Below are positions 36,267-45,425 of a stretch of DNA of 64,000 nt, in pieces (positions within the stretch are counted from its first letter, which is position 1; every line of letters starts with the position of its first letter). The position numbers and the translations under genes are program-made. Source of the stretch: a bacterium (GTDB lineage Bacteria; Acidobacteriota; Thermoanaerobaculia; Multivoradales; J023); assembly GCA_024226315.1 (NCBI GenBank), contig JAAELT010000332.1, forward strand, positions 21,295-85,294. Reading direction: 5' to 3'. The notes below the pieces were generated by a model. That model saw only the letters and a list, made by a program, of their open reading frames with translations. It was not told the DNA's origin and made no database searches.

Positions 36267-37539
36267 CCTCCAGGGCTATTTTGGCCCCTACGGTGGCCGC
36301 TACGTGCCCGAGACCCTGATGGCGCCTCTCGAGGAGCTGGCCAGGGCCTACGACCGTTGGAGTCGCAAGCGCGCTTTCAAGCGCGAGCTGCGCGAGTTGT
36401 TGACCCACTACGCCGGACGGCCGACGCCGCTCTACCACGCCAAGCGGCTCACCGAGCACCTGGGCGGCGCCCAGATCTACCTGAAACGCGAGGACCTGCT
36501 CCACACCGGGGCCCACAAGCTCAACAACGCCATCGGCCAGGCGCTGCTGGCCCGGACCATGGGCAAGAGCCGGGTGATCGCCGAGACCGGTGCCGGCCAG
36601 CACGGGGTCGCCAGCGCCACCGCCGCGGCGCTCCTCGGGCTCGAGTGCGTGGTCTACATGGGGGTCCTCGACACCGTGCGCCAGCGGCTCAACGTCGATC
36701 GCATGGAGCTGCTCGGAGCCACCGTGACGCCGGTCGACACCGGCACCCGCACGCTCAAGGACGCGATCAACGAGTCGCTGCGTGACTGGGTGACCAACGT
36801 CCGCGACACCCACTACATCCTCGGCTCGGTGCTCGGCCCCGATCCCTATCCGCGCATGGTGCGCGACTTCCACCGGGTGATCGGCGAGGAGGCGCGGCGT
36901 CAGCTCAAGAAGCAGGCGGGTACGGTGTCGCCGGACGTCGCCATCGCCTGCGTCGGCGGTGGCTCGAACGCGCTCGGCCTGTTCACCGCCTTCATCGACG
37001 ATCGCAAGGTGGATCTGATCGGAGTCGAGGCCGGCGGCATCGGCGACGACCTGGGCGAGCACGCGGCGCGTTTCGGTGACGGTGGTTCGCTGGGTGTGCT
37101 CCACGGCACCCGTACCCTGGTGCTGCAGGACGACGAGGGGCAGATCGCCGCCACCCATTCCGTCTCAGCCGGTCTCGACTATCCGGCCGTCGGCCCCGAG
37201 CACGTCCTGCTCGCTGACGAGGGGCGCATCGAGTTCACCCGCGCGAACGACGTCGAGGCGATCGGCGCCTTCGACCTGCTGGCCAGGACCGAGGGCATCC
37301 TGCCGGCGCTCGAGTCCGCCCACGCCCTGGTTCACGCCGCCCGCATCGCGCCGCAGATGTCACGCCGCCAGATCGTGCTGGTCAATTTGAGCGGCCGCGG
37401 CGACAAGGACGTCGAGTCGGTGCAGCGCTGGAAGGCCGAGCGAGAGTCGGAGACTGCGGAGCCGCGTACCGAAGCGGCCCGGACCGGCGTGGCGGTGCAC
37501 CCGGCGGCGCGGCAGTGGGTCACGGAGGGCGGCGAGTGA
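36241..37539 (+). CDS. trpB: Tryptophan synthase beta chain
   Basis: The 432-residue PLP enzyme starts at ATG 36241 (GGAGGAG about 10 bases upstream, within trpF). It shows YFGPYGGRYVPE near 13, the PLP Lys in HTGAHKLNNAIGQ near 90, AETGAGQHGVA near 115 and the phosphate loop CVGGGSNALGLF near 237. This is the TrpB1 form that partners TrpA. It runs about 35 residues past the usual end (after SGRGDKD) with a charged tail. Its stop overlaps trpA by GTGA. Confidence 0.96.
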   Translation: MARPRLRPDLQGYFGPYGGRYVPETLMAPLEELARAYDRWSRKRAFKRELRELLTHYAGRPTPLYHAKRLTEHLGGAQIYLKREDLLHTGAHKLNNAIGQALLARTMGKSRVIAETGAGQHGVASATAAALLGLECVVYMGVLDTVRQRLNVDRMELLGATVTPVDTGTRTLKDAINESLRDWVTNVRDTHYILGSVLGPDPYPRMVRDFHRVIGEEARRQLKKQAGTVSPDVAIACVGGGSNALGLFTAFIDDRKVDLIGVEAGGIGDDLGEHAARFGDGGSLGVLHGTRTLVLQDDEGQIAATHSVSAGLDYPAVGPEHVLLADEGRIEFTRANDVEAIGAFDLLARTEGILPALESAHALVHAARIAPQMSRRQIVLVNLSGRGDKDVESVQRWKAERESETAEPRTEAARTGVAVHPAARQWVTEGGE

Positions 37540-38339
37540 GCGCCATCGCTGACGTTTTCGCCCGCTGTCGCGCCGAGAAGCGCGCGGCTTTCATCCCGTA
37601 CCTGACCGCCGGCGACCCGGATCTGGCGACCACCGCCGACCTGCTGCACGCGATGGCCGCCGGCGGCGCCGACCTGATCGAGGTCGGGGTGCCGTTCTCA
37701 GACCCGATCGCCGACGGTCCGGTGATTCAGCGCGCCTCGACCCGGGCGCTGGCGTCGGGCACCACGTTGTCCGGCATCCTGCGCCTGGTGGCCCGTCACC
37801 GGGATCGCCTGGACGTGCCGATCCTGCTTTTCTCGTACTACAACCCGATCCACGCGCGCGGGGTGGACGAATTCGCCGAGCAGGCGGCGGCCTCCGGCGT
37901 CGACGGCGTGCTGTGCCTCGATCTGCCGCCGGACGAGAACACGCCCGACGACTTCATTCCGGCGATGCGGCGCCACGGCCTCGACACCGTCTTCCTGCTC
38001 GCTCCGACCAGCACCAGGGAACGCGTCCGGCGGGTGGCCCAGTACTCCCGGGGATTCGTGTACTACGTGTCGCGCACCGGCGTCACCGGCGACCACGGCG
38101 AGCTGCCGAAAGAGCTGGTCAAGGAAACCCGGCGGGTGCGCCGCAAGGTCAACCTGCCGGTGGCCGTGGGCTTCGGCATCACCACTCCCGAGCAGGTGGC
38201 GTCGGTGGCGAAGGTCGCCGACGGCGTGGTAGTGGGTAGCGCGCTGGTGAAGCTGATCGAGGAGCGCACCGGCGACGACGGTCTGGCCGCCGCGGTCGAG
38301 CAGCGCGTCCGCGAGCTGACCGAGCCGCTCAGGAGATGA
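37536..38339 (+). CDS. trpA: Tryptophan synthase alpha chain
   Basis: The 267-residue barrel has the catalytic acids: Glu in DLIEVGVPFSDPIADGP near 49 and Asp in YLTAGDPDL plus LCLDLPPDE near 129. GVTG near 184 and VGFGITTPEQ near 209 bind phosphate. It cleaves indole-3-glycerol phosphate and passes indole to TrpB. It is the last recognisable amino-acid biosynthesis gene in the run. Confidence 0.95.
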   Translation: MSAIADVFARCRAEKRAAFIPYLTAGDPDLATTADLLHAMAAGGADLIEVGVPFSDPIADGPVIQRASTRALASGTTLSGILRLVARHRDRLDVPILLFSYYNPIHARGVDEFAEQAAASGVDGVLCLDLPPDENTPDDFIPAMRRHGLDTVFLLAPTSTRERVRRVAQYSRGFVYYVSRTGVTGDHGELPKELVKETRRVRRKVNLPVAVGFGITTPEQVASVAKVADGVVVGSALVKLIEERTGDDGLAAAVEQRVRELTEPLRR

Positions 38340-38341
38340 AG

Positions 38342-39181
38342 ATGCGTATCGCCCTGGCACAGATCGTCTCCACCGAGGACCGCGACCGCAACCTCGACCG
38401 CGCGCTGGCGGCGATGGACGAGGCCGCCGCGGCCGGCGCCGACCTGGTGGCCTTTGCCGAGATCGTGCTCGACCGTTTCTTCCCGCAGCTGCCCTGCGGC
38501 GAGTCTTCCCAGAAGGCCGCCGACCTGGCCGAGCCGGTGCCGGGGCCGACCACCGACAGCATCATGGCCAAGGCGCGGGAGCATGGGATGGTGGTGGTGT
38601 TCAACCTCTACGAGCGCGACGACCGCGGCCGCACTTTCGACAGCTCGCCGGTGATCGACGCCGACGGCACGCTGCTTGGGGTGAGCCGGATGATCCACAT
38701 CACCGACTACGAGGGCTTCCACGAGCAGGACTACTACCACCCCGGCGACACCGGCGCGCCGGTGTTCGAAACCCGCGCCGGCAAGATCGGTGTCGCGATC
38801 TGCTACGACCGACACTATCCCGAGTACATGCGGGCGCTGGCGCTGGCGGGAGCCGATCTGGTGGTGATCCCGCAGGCCGGTGCACTCGGCGAGTGGCCCG
38901 ACGGCTTGTTCGAGGCCGAGGTGCGCACCGCCGCTTTCCAGAACGGCTACTTCGCGGCGCTGTGCAACCGGGTCGGCGTGGAGGAGAAGCTGACCTTCGC
39001 CGGCGAGTCCTTCGCGGTCGACCCCGACGGCCGGGTGATCGCCCGCGGCAAACGCCTGGAAGAGGACCTGGTGATCGCCGATCTGGATTTTGCGAAGTGC
39101 GCCGACTCGGCCGCCCGGCGCCTGTTTCTGAAGGACCGCCGGCCGGAGCTCTACGCCGACTGGGTCGCGGGGGACCTGTGA
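38342..39181 (+). CDS. Carbon-nitrogen hydrolase (nitrilase superfamily), active-site Lys replaced
   Basis: The 279-residue protein has the nitrilase Glu40 (LVAFAEIVLD) and Cys154 (VAICYDRHYPEYMRALAL). The Lys that completes the triad normally lies two residues before His in RK-x-H; here that segment is SRMIHITD, with Met117 in its place. The closest look is to N-carbamoylputrescine amidase/beta-ureidopropionase-like enzymes. Whether it is active is therefore uncertain. ATG 38342 was chosen over 38336 because AGGAG is 6 bases before it. It is tightly coupled to trpA. Confidence 0.75.
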   Translation: MRIALAQIVSTEDRDRNLDRALAAMDEAAAAGADLVAFAEIVLDRFFPQLPCGESSQKAADLAEPVPGPTTDSIMAKAREHGMVVVFNLYERDDRGRTFDSSPVIDADGTLLGVSRMIHITDYEGFHEQDYYHPGDTGAPVFETRAGKIGVAICYDRHYPEYMRALALAGADLVVIPQAGALGEWPDGLFEAEVRTAAFQNGYFAALCNRVGVEEKLTFAGESFAVDPDGRVIARGKRLEEDLVIADLDFAKCADSAARRLFLKDRRPELYADWVAGDL

Positions 39182-39840
39182 GCAGAGACCACGAGGAAAA
39201 CTGGCTGACGACGATCACCCACGGTCGCTACCTGATCGATCGAGCAAGCGGTGGTGAGGGCGCGCCGCTCCTGGTCGGCTTCCACGGCTACGGCGAGAAC
39301 GCCGAGGCGCACCTGAAGAAGCTGCGCCGGATCCCGGGCGTGGACGGCTGGTTGCTGTGCGCCGCCGGCGCGCTCCACCCCTTCTACAACACCAAGACCG
39401 GCGAGGTCATCGACAGCTGGATGACCAGCCGCGGCCGCGAACAGGCGATCGATGACAACGTGACGTATGTCTCACGGCTGGTATCCGACGTCCGCCGGCG
39501 TTACCGGCCCTCGGATACCCTGGTGTGGGCGGGGTTCTCCCAGGGCGTGGCGATGGCCTACCGGGCGGCGGCGCGCTGCGGCTTCCGCGGCAGCGGCCTG
39601 ATCGCGCTGGCCGGCGACGTGCCGCCGGACGTGGCCGGGGACGACCTGCCGCCGATCCTGCTCGGGCGTGGCACGGAAGACCCGTTGTATACCGAGGACA
39701 AGATGGCGGCGGATCTCGAGACCTTCGGTCGGCTCGGCGTGACGGTCGAGGCCTGCGTCTTCGACGGCGGCCACGACTGGGCGCCCGAGTTCTGGCGCCA
39801 TGCCGGGGAGTTCCTGGAGCGGGCGAAGAACGCGTCTTGA
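39178..39840 (+). CDS. Alpha/beta hydrolase of the phospholipase/carboxylesterase type
   Basis: The 220-residue protein has LVGFHGYGENAE near 32 (oxyanion region), the nucleophile Ser in WAGFSQGVAMAYRAA near 118, an Asp in RGTEDPLY near 167 and His in DGGHDWAPEFW near 199. The order and spacing fit the YpfH/carboxylesterase family (about 220 residues, soluble). The substrate is unknown. GTG 39178 overlaps the upstream gene and its stop overlaps the next start by TTGA. Confidence 0.8.
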   Translation: MSRDHEENWLTTITHGRYLIDRASGGEGAPLLVGFHGYGENAEAHLKKLRRIPGVDGWLLCAAGALHPFYNTKTGEVIDSWMTSRGREQAIDDNVTYVSRLVSDVRRRYRPSDTLVWAGFSQGVAMAYRAAARCGFRGSGLIALAGDVPPDVAGDDLPPILLGRGTEDPLYTEDKMAADLETFGRLGVTVEACVFDGGHDWAPEFWRHAGEFLERAKNAS

Positions 39841-41228
39841 CCTCCGAGGATCACCAGGGAAGGGCAGAGGCCGCCGGGCCGCATCCGTCGGTCGCGGCGC
39901 TCGCGCGGTTTCTGCTGCGGGTGTTCTACGGCAAGATCGAGATCCAGGGGCTCGAGCGGGTCCCGCTGGACGAGCCGCTGGTGTACGTCGCCAACCACGT
40001 CAACTCGCTGGTCGATGGGGCGCTGCTGCTGGCCTACATGCCGGCGCCGCCGCGGTTTCTGGCCACCAGCGAGCTGTGGCAGATCCCGATCCTCAGGCCG
40101 TTCCTGCTGTGGGCGGCTGCGATCCCGATCTACCGGCGGCACGTCGAGGGGTTCGATCCCGAGAAGAACCTGCGGACCTTCGCCGTCTGCCACGAGGTGC
40201 TGGCGGCGGGCGGCCACATCGGCATCCTGCCCGAGGGCACCAGCCACAGCCAGCCGTCGCTGGTCCGTCTGCGCACCGGTGTCGGCCGCATCGTGCTGCA
40301 GGCGGAAGTGCGTTTCGGCGGCCTGGGGACGCGCGTCGTGCCGGTGGGTTTCACCTTCGAGGACCGCGGCCGGTTCCGCTCGAGCGTCCTGGTGCAGGTG
40401 GGCGAGGCGATCGATCCGGCGCCCGAGATCGAACTGTACCGTGAGCATCCCCGCCAGGCGGTCAAGGTGCTGATCGGGCGCATCCGCGAGGCGCTGGTCG
40501 GGCTGACGCTGAATTTCACGTCCTGGGACGAGGCGGAGCTGATCGAGCGCGCGGCCGAGATCTACCAGCGCCCGGGCGGCGGTAGGGCGGCGATCTCCCT
40601 GAGCGAGCAGGTGACGCTACGGCGCGCTTTCATCGCCGGCTACCGGAGCCTGCTCGAGGAGCGGCCCGAGGAGGTCGAGGAGGTGGCGGCGGCGGTGCGC
40701 CGCTACGAGGCCGAGCTGGAGCGCCACGCTTTACGCGACGACCAGGTCGCCGTCACCCACTCCGCGGCCGACGTCGCGCGCTTCGTCGCCGGCAATCTGT
40801 GGCTGCTGCTCATCCGTCTGCCGCTGGGGCTGGTGGGCGTGATCATCCACTGGCTGCCGTTTCAGGCTGCCTCGTGGGCGGGCCGGCGTCTGCCCGAGAC
40901 CGCTGACCGGCTGGCCACCTACAAGGTGATCGCGTCGATGGTCTTCTATCCCCTGACCTGGCTGGCGCTGGCGATCGGTGCCGGCTGGCTGTGGAGCCTG
41001 CCGGCCGGGCTGGCGATGATGGTGCTCGGCCCGTGGAGTGCCGGCGTCGCCCTACGCCTCTACCTGCGCAGTCGGCTGGTGTGGAGCCGCCTGCGCGGCT
41101 TCTGGTTGATGCACAGCGGCAAGCCACAAGTCACCGAGCTGCGGCGCCTGCGTGGCGAAGCGGTAACGGCGATCGAGCGGCTGGTGGAGCTCTACTCCGG
41201 CAGCTCGCCTTCTTCCGAGCCGCGCTGA
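39837..41228 (+). CDS. Membrane-bound glycerolipid acyltransferase (PlsC-like domain)
   Basis: The 463-residue protein starts at TTG 39837. Residues 20-250 hold the acyltransferase blocks: VANHVNSLVDG near 50 (the H-x5-D spacing seen in Gpt2/Sct1-type enzymes rather than H-x4-D), IPIYRR near 94 and LPEGTSHSQPSLVRL near 128. The C-terminal third has several hydrophobic helices (about residues 315-420). It would acylate glycerol phosphate or a lysophospholipid at the inner membrane. The 3' end overlaps the convergent protease gene by 37 bases. Confidence 0.8.
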   Translation: MTSEDHQGRAEAAGPHPSVAALARFLLRVFYGKIEIQGLERVPLDEPLVYVANHVNSLVDGALLLAYMPAPPRFLATSELWQIPILRPFLLWAAAIPIYRRHVEGFDPEKNLRTFAVCHEVLAAGGHIGILPEGTSHSQPSLVRLRTGVGRIVLQAEVRFGGLGTRVVPVGFTFEDRGRFRSSVLVQVGEAIDPAPEIELYREHPRQAVKVLIGRIREALVGLTLNFTSWDEAELIERAAEIYQRPGGGRAAISLSEQVTLRRAFIAGYRSLLEERPEEVEEVAAAVRRYEAELERHALRDDQVAVTHSAADVARFVAGNLWLLLIRLPLGLVGVIIHWLPFQAASWAGRRLPETADRLATYKVIASMVFYPLTWLALAIGAGWLWSLPAGLAMMVLGPWSAGVALRLYLRSRLVWSRLRGFWLMHSGKPQVTELRRLRGEAVTAIERLVELYSGSSPSSEPR

Positions 41229-42859
41229 CCCTGCAGCGTCCGGCCGCCGATGGTGGGCACCGGAATGTCGAGCGGGCCGTCTTTCAGCTCTTGACGCATG
41301 GCCAGCAGCTCTCCCGCCGGGCCGAAGAGATCGAGCGCCGCCTGGATCTGGACGTCACCCCGAGCCACCACCTGGTGGGCCGCCTCGGTGCCGAACGCGG
41401 CGGTGAAGATGTCGGAGTGGATCTGGCGGCGGGTGAAGTCTCTCGCTTGTTCGTCCGCCAGGATCTCGTCGATCTCTTCGCCGGTGAGAATTTCCTCGTC
41501 GACCGTCCACTGGCGGAACTCGTCGACGAAGCCCTCCGGCGGCTGCCAGCTCTCCTCGGCGATCTTCTCGCGGGCGTGGTAGTCGACGGCGAACTCGAAG
41601 AAGGCGTTCTCGGCGAACAGCGGCTGCAGGCCGATGGGGCCGTCGGGCATCTCGACCAGCTCGTCGGGCGCGATGCCGCCGCCGCCGTAGACCTTGCGGC
41701 CGAGGTCGGTCTGGTACTCGAGACTGTCGAGCGCCACCTCGGGCGTGTCTTCCTCGTCGTCGTCCCCGAAGTGGTTGTAGTAGTAGTCGTAGTACGACGA
41801 GTAATCGCGCTGGATCAGGCGGCCCGACGGGGTGTAGTACTTGGCCGTGGTGAGCGCGATGCCGGTGCCGTAGGACAGGTTGTAGACCGTCTGCACCAGG
41901 CCCTTGCCCCAGGTCGGCTCGCCGACCACCAGGCCGACGTCGTGGTCCTGGATGGCGCCGGCGAGGATCTCGGCCGCCGACGCGGTGCCGTTGTTGACCA
42001 GTACCACCAGCGGGATGTCCAGCATCTCGTCGCTCTCGTCGGAGAGGAACGACTGGTGCGAATCGCGCAGCCGGCCGCGGGTCTCGACGATGCTGCTCCT
42101 CTCCGGCACGAAGAACCTGGAGACCGCGACGGTCTGGTCGAGCAGGCCGCCGCCGTTCGAGCGCAGGTCGAGGATCAGCTGCTTCATGCCCTCGCCCTCG
42201 AGCTTGTCGAGCGCTTCCTTGACCTCGCGGGTGGTCGAGCGGGAGAAGTCGGTGAGCCGGATGTAGCCGGTCTCGGGAGTCATCATGTAGGCGTAGCGCA
42301 CCGTGTTCTGTGGGATCTCGGCGCGGGTGATCGCGAGCTTGAGGGGTTCCTTGAGACCCCGGCGCGTGATGTGGACGTTGACCTGGGTGTCCTTGGGCCC
42401 CTTGAGCTTGCGCACCGCCTCGTCGAGGGTCATGGTGTTGGTGGGCTCGCCCTCGATGGTGCTGATCACGTCGCCGGCGCGCAGGCCCAGGCGCCAGGCG
42501 GGAGTGCCCTCGATCGGGCTGATCACCGTCAGCTCACCGCTGCGCTTCGAGACCAGGATGCCGAGGCCGTAGAAGCTGCCCTGCTGGCGCTCGCGCATGT
42601 TGTCGTACGCTTCCGGGGTGAGGAAGCTGGTGTGCGGATCGAGGCCGCGGAGCATACCCTGGATCGAGGCGTAGACCAGGTTCTTGTAGGGCACCTCGGC
42701 ACCGTAGCTCTCGTGAGCGAGATGGAGCATCTCGGTGTAGAGCTGGATCTGGGCCTCGGATTCGTCGGAGAGGGCCAGAAGCTTCTCACCTGCGGTACCT
42801 CCGAATACGAGGGAGCCGGCGAAGAGCACGATTGCGAGGTTGCGCCATGGTTTGCTCAT
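41192..42859 (-). CDS. C-terminal processing protease, S41 family
   Basis: The 555-residue protein has an N-terminal membrane or signal segment (NLAIVLFAGSLVFGGTAGE), a PDZ domain around residues 95-175 (GLGILVSKRSGELTVISP, GLRAGDVISTIEGEP) and the S41 catalytic domain with Ser in NNGTASAAEILAGAIQD near 300 and Lys in GEPTWGKGLVQT near 323. CtpA-type proteases trim or degrade periplasmic proteins. The C-terminus carries an extra helical region of about 150 residues. It may have its own promoter in the 143 bases before tatA. Confidence 0.92.
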   Translation of the reverse strand: MSKPWRNLAIVLFAGSLVFGGTAGEKLLALSDESEAQIQLYTEMLHLAHESYGAEVPYKNLVYASIQGMLRGLDPHTSFLTPEAYDNMRERQQGSFYGLGILVSKRSGELTVISPIEGTPAWRLGLRAGDVISTIEGEPTNTMTLDEAVRKLKGPKDTQVNVHITRRGLKEPLKLAITRAEIPQNTVRYAYMMTPETGYIRLTDFSRSTTREVKEALDKLEGEGMKQLILDLRSNGGGLLDQTVAVSRFFVPERSSIVETRGRLRDSHQSFLSDESDEMLDIPLVVLVNNGTASAAEILAGAIQDHDVGLVVGEPTWGKGLVQTVYNLSYGTGIALTTAKYYTPSGRLIQRDYSSYYDYYYNHFGDDDEEDTPEVALDSLEYQTDLGRKVYGGGGIAPDELVEMPDGPIGLQPLFAENAFFEFAVDYHAREKIAEESWQPPEGFVDEFRQWTVDEEILTGEEIDEILADEQARDFTRRQIHSDIFTAAFGTEAAHQVVARGDVQIQAALDLFGPAGELLAMRQELKDGPLDIPVPTIGGRTLQGQRGSEEGELPE

Positions 42860-43002
42860 ACGGCGCAGCTTATCATCTAGAGAATGGCGCGCCAGAAGGC
42901 CGGTACGAGCGGCCGCTGGGCGGTGCCGAGCGCCTTGACTTTCGCCGGTCGCCGCCCGATCATTGCGCCGAAGTCAACGTTCCGCCGAGGTCAACGCCCC
43001 AA

Positions 43003-43458
43003 ATGTTCGGCTCCCTAGGCTTTCCAGAGCTTCTCTTCATCCTCGCCCTGGCGCTCCTGATCTTCGGACCCAGGAAGCTGCCGGAGATCGGCCGCACCAT
43101 CGGCCGCGGTCTGGCCGAGTTCCGCAAGGCTTCGACCGATCTGAAGCGTTCGCTGAACACCGAGCTGATCGAGGAAGAGCTGCGCCAGAGCGACCCGCGC
43201 AAGATCCTCGACAGCGACACGGCCGCGCCGTCCCGCCCGGCGGCGCCCACGGCCAAGGCCGGCATACCGGCCGCCAAGGCACCGTCAGGCAGCGTAGCGA
43301 GATCGGCCGGGTCTCTGGAGGCCGGTGCCGCCCCGGACGCGGCCGAAGACGCCACCGGGGATGGTGTTGTCGAGGGTGCCACAGCCGGTGATGCCGCAGC
43401 CGGTAGTGCCGCAGCCGGTAGTGCCGCAGACAACGTCGCCGAGTCCGAGGCCCGGTGA
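43003..43458 (+). CDS. Twin-arginine translocase subunit TatA/TatB
   Basis: The 151-residue protein begins MFGSLGFPELLFILALALL, followed by FGPRKLPEIGRTIGRGLAEF: a short N-terminal membrane helix, the FGP hinge and an amphipathic helix, as in TatA/TatB. The remainder is an Ala/Gly-rich low-complexity tail, part of which comes from a 15-base DNA repeat (43390-43430) encoding AAGSA units. Separation of TatA from TatB by sequence is not secure. It overlaps tatC by four bases. Confidence 0.9.
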   Translation: MFGSLGFPELLFILALALLIFGPRKLPEIGRTIGRGLAEFRKASTDLKRSLNTELIEEELRQSDPRKILDSDTAAPSRPAAPTAKAGIPAAKAPSGSVARSAGSLEAGAAPDAAEDATGDGVVEGATAGDAAAGSAAAGSAADNVAESEAR

Positions 43459-44255
43459 GCGATCTACCGCGACTCGGCTCCCGGCAGGAGGAAGATCTGC
43501 CGCGGATGGGGCTGCTGGACCACCTCGGCGAGCTCCGGCGGCGGTTGGTGCGGGCGCTCGCCGCTTTCACCGTGACGTTCCTCGTTTGTTTCGCTTTCTC
43601 CGAGCAGATCTACGCTTTCCTCGCCCGCCCGATCTACCGCTTTCTCCCCGAGGGCTCCAAACTGGTGTTCCTGGGAATCACCGACCCGTTCATCCTCTAC
43701 ATCAAGGTTGCGGCGCTGGCCGGCATCTTCCTGGGCTCGCCGCTGATCCTTTACCAGTTGTGGGCGTTCGTGGCGCCGGGACTCTACAAGCGCGAGAAGC
43801 GGATGGCGATTCCGTTCATCTTCTTCGGCACGTTGCTGTTCCTGGGCGGCGGTGCCTTCGGTTACTACATCGCGTTCCCGTTCGCCGTGGAGTTCCTGCT
43901 CTCGGTCGGCGAGCAGTTCCAGCCCACCATTACGGTGACCAGCTACCTGAGCTTCCTGATGACCGTGATCCTGGGCCTGGGCGTGATGTTCGAAATGCCG
44001 ACGATCATCTTCCTGCTCACTCGGCTGGGCGTGGTGACGCCCCGCTTCCTGCTGCGCCACTTTCGCTGGGCGGTGCTGATCATCTTCGCCATCGCCGCGA
44101 TAATAACCCCGACCCCGGACGTGGTGAACCTGTGCATCTTCGCCCTGCCGACCCTCGGGCTCTACCTGATCGGGGTGGCGGTGGCGTGGATGTTCACGCC
44201 GGGGCGCAAGAAGGAGGAGCTGGACGAGGCGGAGGCGGTGACGGCCGGGGAGTAG
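43455..44255 (+). CDS. tatC: Sec-independent protein translocase TatC
   Basis: The 266-residue protein has the TatC signature: MGLLDHLGELRRRLVRAL near 18 (the twin-arginine signal-binding cytoplasmic end), six membrane helices, and FAPGLYKREKR-like WAFVAPGLYKREKRM near 103. PTPDVVNLCIFALPTLGLYLIGV in the last third (two adjoining blocks) matches the usual PxPDxxsq stretch. It receives folded Tat substrates at the inner membrane. GTG 43455 overlaps the tatA stop. Confidence 0.95.
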   Translation: MSDLPRLGSRQEEDLPRMGLLDHLGELRRRLVRALAAFTVTFLVCFAFSEQIYAFLARPIYRFLPEGSKLVFLGITDPFILYIKVAALAGIFLGSPLILYQLWAFVAPGLYKREKRMAIPFIFFGTLLFLGGGAFGYYIAFPFAVEFLLSVGEQFQPTITVTSYLSFLMTVILGLGVMFEMPTIIFLLTRLGVVTPRFLLRHFRWAVLIIFAIAAIITPTPDVVNLCIFALPTLGLYLIGVAVAWMFTPGRKKEELDEAEAVTAGE

Positions 44256-44271
44256 GAGGTTCTGCCGAATC

Positions 44272-44562
44272 TCAGAGCAGCGCCGTGACATCTCGGTAGG
44301 CGCTGACCACGCGGACGATCTCGATCGGCTTCTGCTTCCCTCGGTAGATGATCAAGTACCGGCCGACCGGCCAGAAACGTACCGGTTTGTCGGTCAGGTC
44401 TTCACGGATGTGCCCGATCGCCGGCATCTCGGCCAGGAGCTGGATGGCCTTCTCCAGCTTGTCGAGCCATCGGTCGGCGGCGTCGAAACTGTCCTCGGCA
44501 ATGTACTCCCAGATCTCATCAAGGTCCCGGCTGGCCGCCGGCGACACGATGAAGTCGTTCAT
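44272..44562 (-). CDS. RelE/ParE-family toxin
   Basis: The 96-residue basic protein has the ParE pattern: FIVSPAASRDLDEIWEYIAE at the N-terminus, a helix pair (AADRWLDKLEKAIQLLAEMP), and the C-terminal strands VRFWPVGRYLIIYRG and VRVVSAYRDV. ParE-type toxins act on gyrase or, in the RelE branch, on ribosome-bound mRNA. Its ATG overlaps the upstream antitoxin stop by four bases. Confidence 0.88.
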   Translation of the reverse strand: MNDFIVSPAASRDLDEIWEYIAEDSFDAADRWLDKLEKAIQLLAEMPAIGHIREDLTDKPVRFWPVGRYLIIYRGKQKPIEIVRVVSAYRDVTALL

Positions 44563-44825
44563 GAAGCTCTATGCCGGCGCCTTCGACTCTTGTCTCTCAA
44601 GGCTTCGAAGACCTGCTTGCCCGGGATGCCCTCGCCACGATTCAGCTGGGCAAGACCTACTTCGATCTGCTCTCCGAGCCGCTCTCGCCGCCGCTCTTCG
44701 AGCACCTCCCGTTCCTGCAGGAGTCGCAAGCTGTCTCGGATCACCTCCTGCGCCGACTCGTAACGCCCGCTGGTCACTTCCCTGCGGACGAACCGCTCGG
44801 CATCTCCTGAGAGCTTCACGTTCAT
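44559..44825 (-). CDS. ParD/CopG-type antitoxin
   Basis: From ATG 44825 the 88-residue protein has an N-terminal ribbon-helix-helix (MNVKLSGDAERFVRREVTSG, then YESAQEVIRDSLRLLQERE), the DNA-binding fold of ParD, and an acidic/basic C-terminal helix that would bind the toxin. A GTG at 44834 is an alternative start. It likely represses the pair's promoter, in the 45 bases between it and kdsC. Confidence 0.85.
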   Translation of the reverse strand: MNVKLSGDAERFVRREVTSGRYESAQEVIRDSLRLLQEREVLEERRRERLGEQIEVGLAQLNRGEGIPGKQVFEALRDKSRRRRHRAS

Positions 44826-44870
44826 TCTTGCCACCTCACGTCGGGGTCAGTATACCGCGAGTGATTCGCC

Positions 44871-45425
44871 TCACAGATCCAGCGAGAACTTGGCGATCAG
44901 CTTGTCCCAGTCGCCGCGCGCCTTGAGGATCGCCTCGATCATCTCTCGCGCGGCGCCGTCGCCGCCGCGGCGTTCGAGGACGGTGTGGGCGGCGGCTCGT
45001 ACCTCTTCCGCCGCGTCGGCGGGGGCGAAGGACAGGGCGCAGCGTCCCAGGACGGGGAGGTCGGGCAGGTCGTCGCCGATGAAGGCGACCCGCCGCGGGG
45101 TGGTCTGGTGCTTCTCGAGGAAGTGCTCGAAGGCGGCCGCCTTGTCGGTGGAGCCCAGGATCACGTCGTCGAAATCGAGCTCGGCGGCGCGCACCTCGAG
45201 CGGCCTGGAGCGGCGGCCGGAAAGCAGGCCGAGCTTGAGGCCGGCGCGCTGGGCGAGGCGGAATCCCAGGCCGTCCTGGACGTTGAAGCGCTTGAGCTTC
45301 TCGCCCCAGCGGGTGTAATAGAGGCCACCGTCGGTGAGCACGCCGTCGACGTCGAACAGCAGCCATTCGAGGCCGGCGGCGCGGCGGTCGAAGGCGCCGG
45401 AATCGGTGAGCACACCGGTCGGCAT
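44871..45425 (-). CDS. kdsC: 3-deoxy-D-manno-octulosonate 8-phosphate phosphatase
   Basis: The 184-residue HAD phosphatase has the nucleophile Asp in LLFDVDGVLTDG near 24, GLLSGRRSRPL near 67 and GDDLPDLPVLG near 117, and lacks a cap domain, as in KdsC. It releases Kdo from Kdo-8-phosphate. Its start overlaps the kdsD stop by one base; it is the last gene of a five-gene Kdo run on the minus strand. Confidence 0.92.
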   Translation of the reverse strand: MPTGVLTDSGAFDRRAAGLEWLLFDVDGVLTDGGLYYTRWGEKLKRFNVQDGLGFRLAQRAGLKLGLLSGRRSRPLEVRAAELDFDDVILGSTDKAAAFEHFLEKHQTTPRRVAFIGDDLPDLPVLGRCALSFAPADAAEEVRAAAHTVLERRGGDGAAREMIEAILKARGDWDKLIAKFSLDL

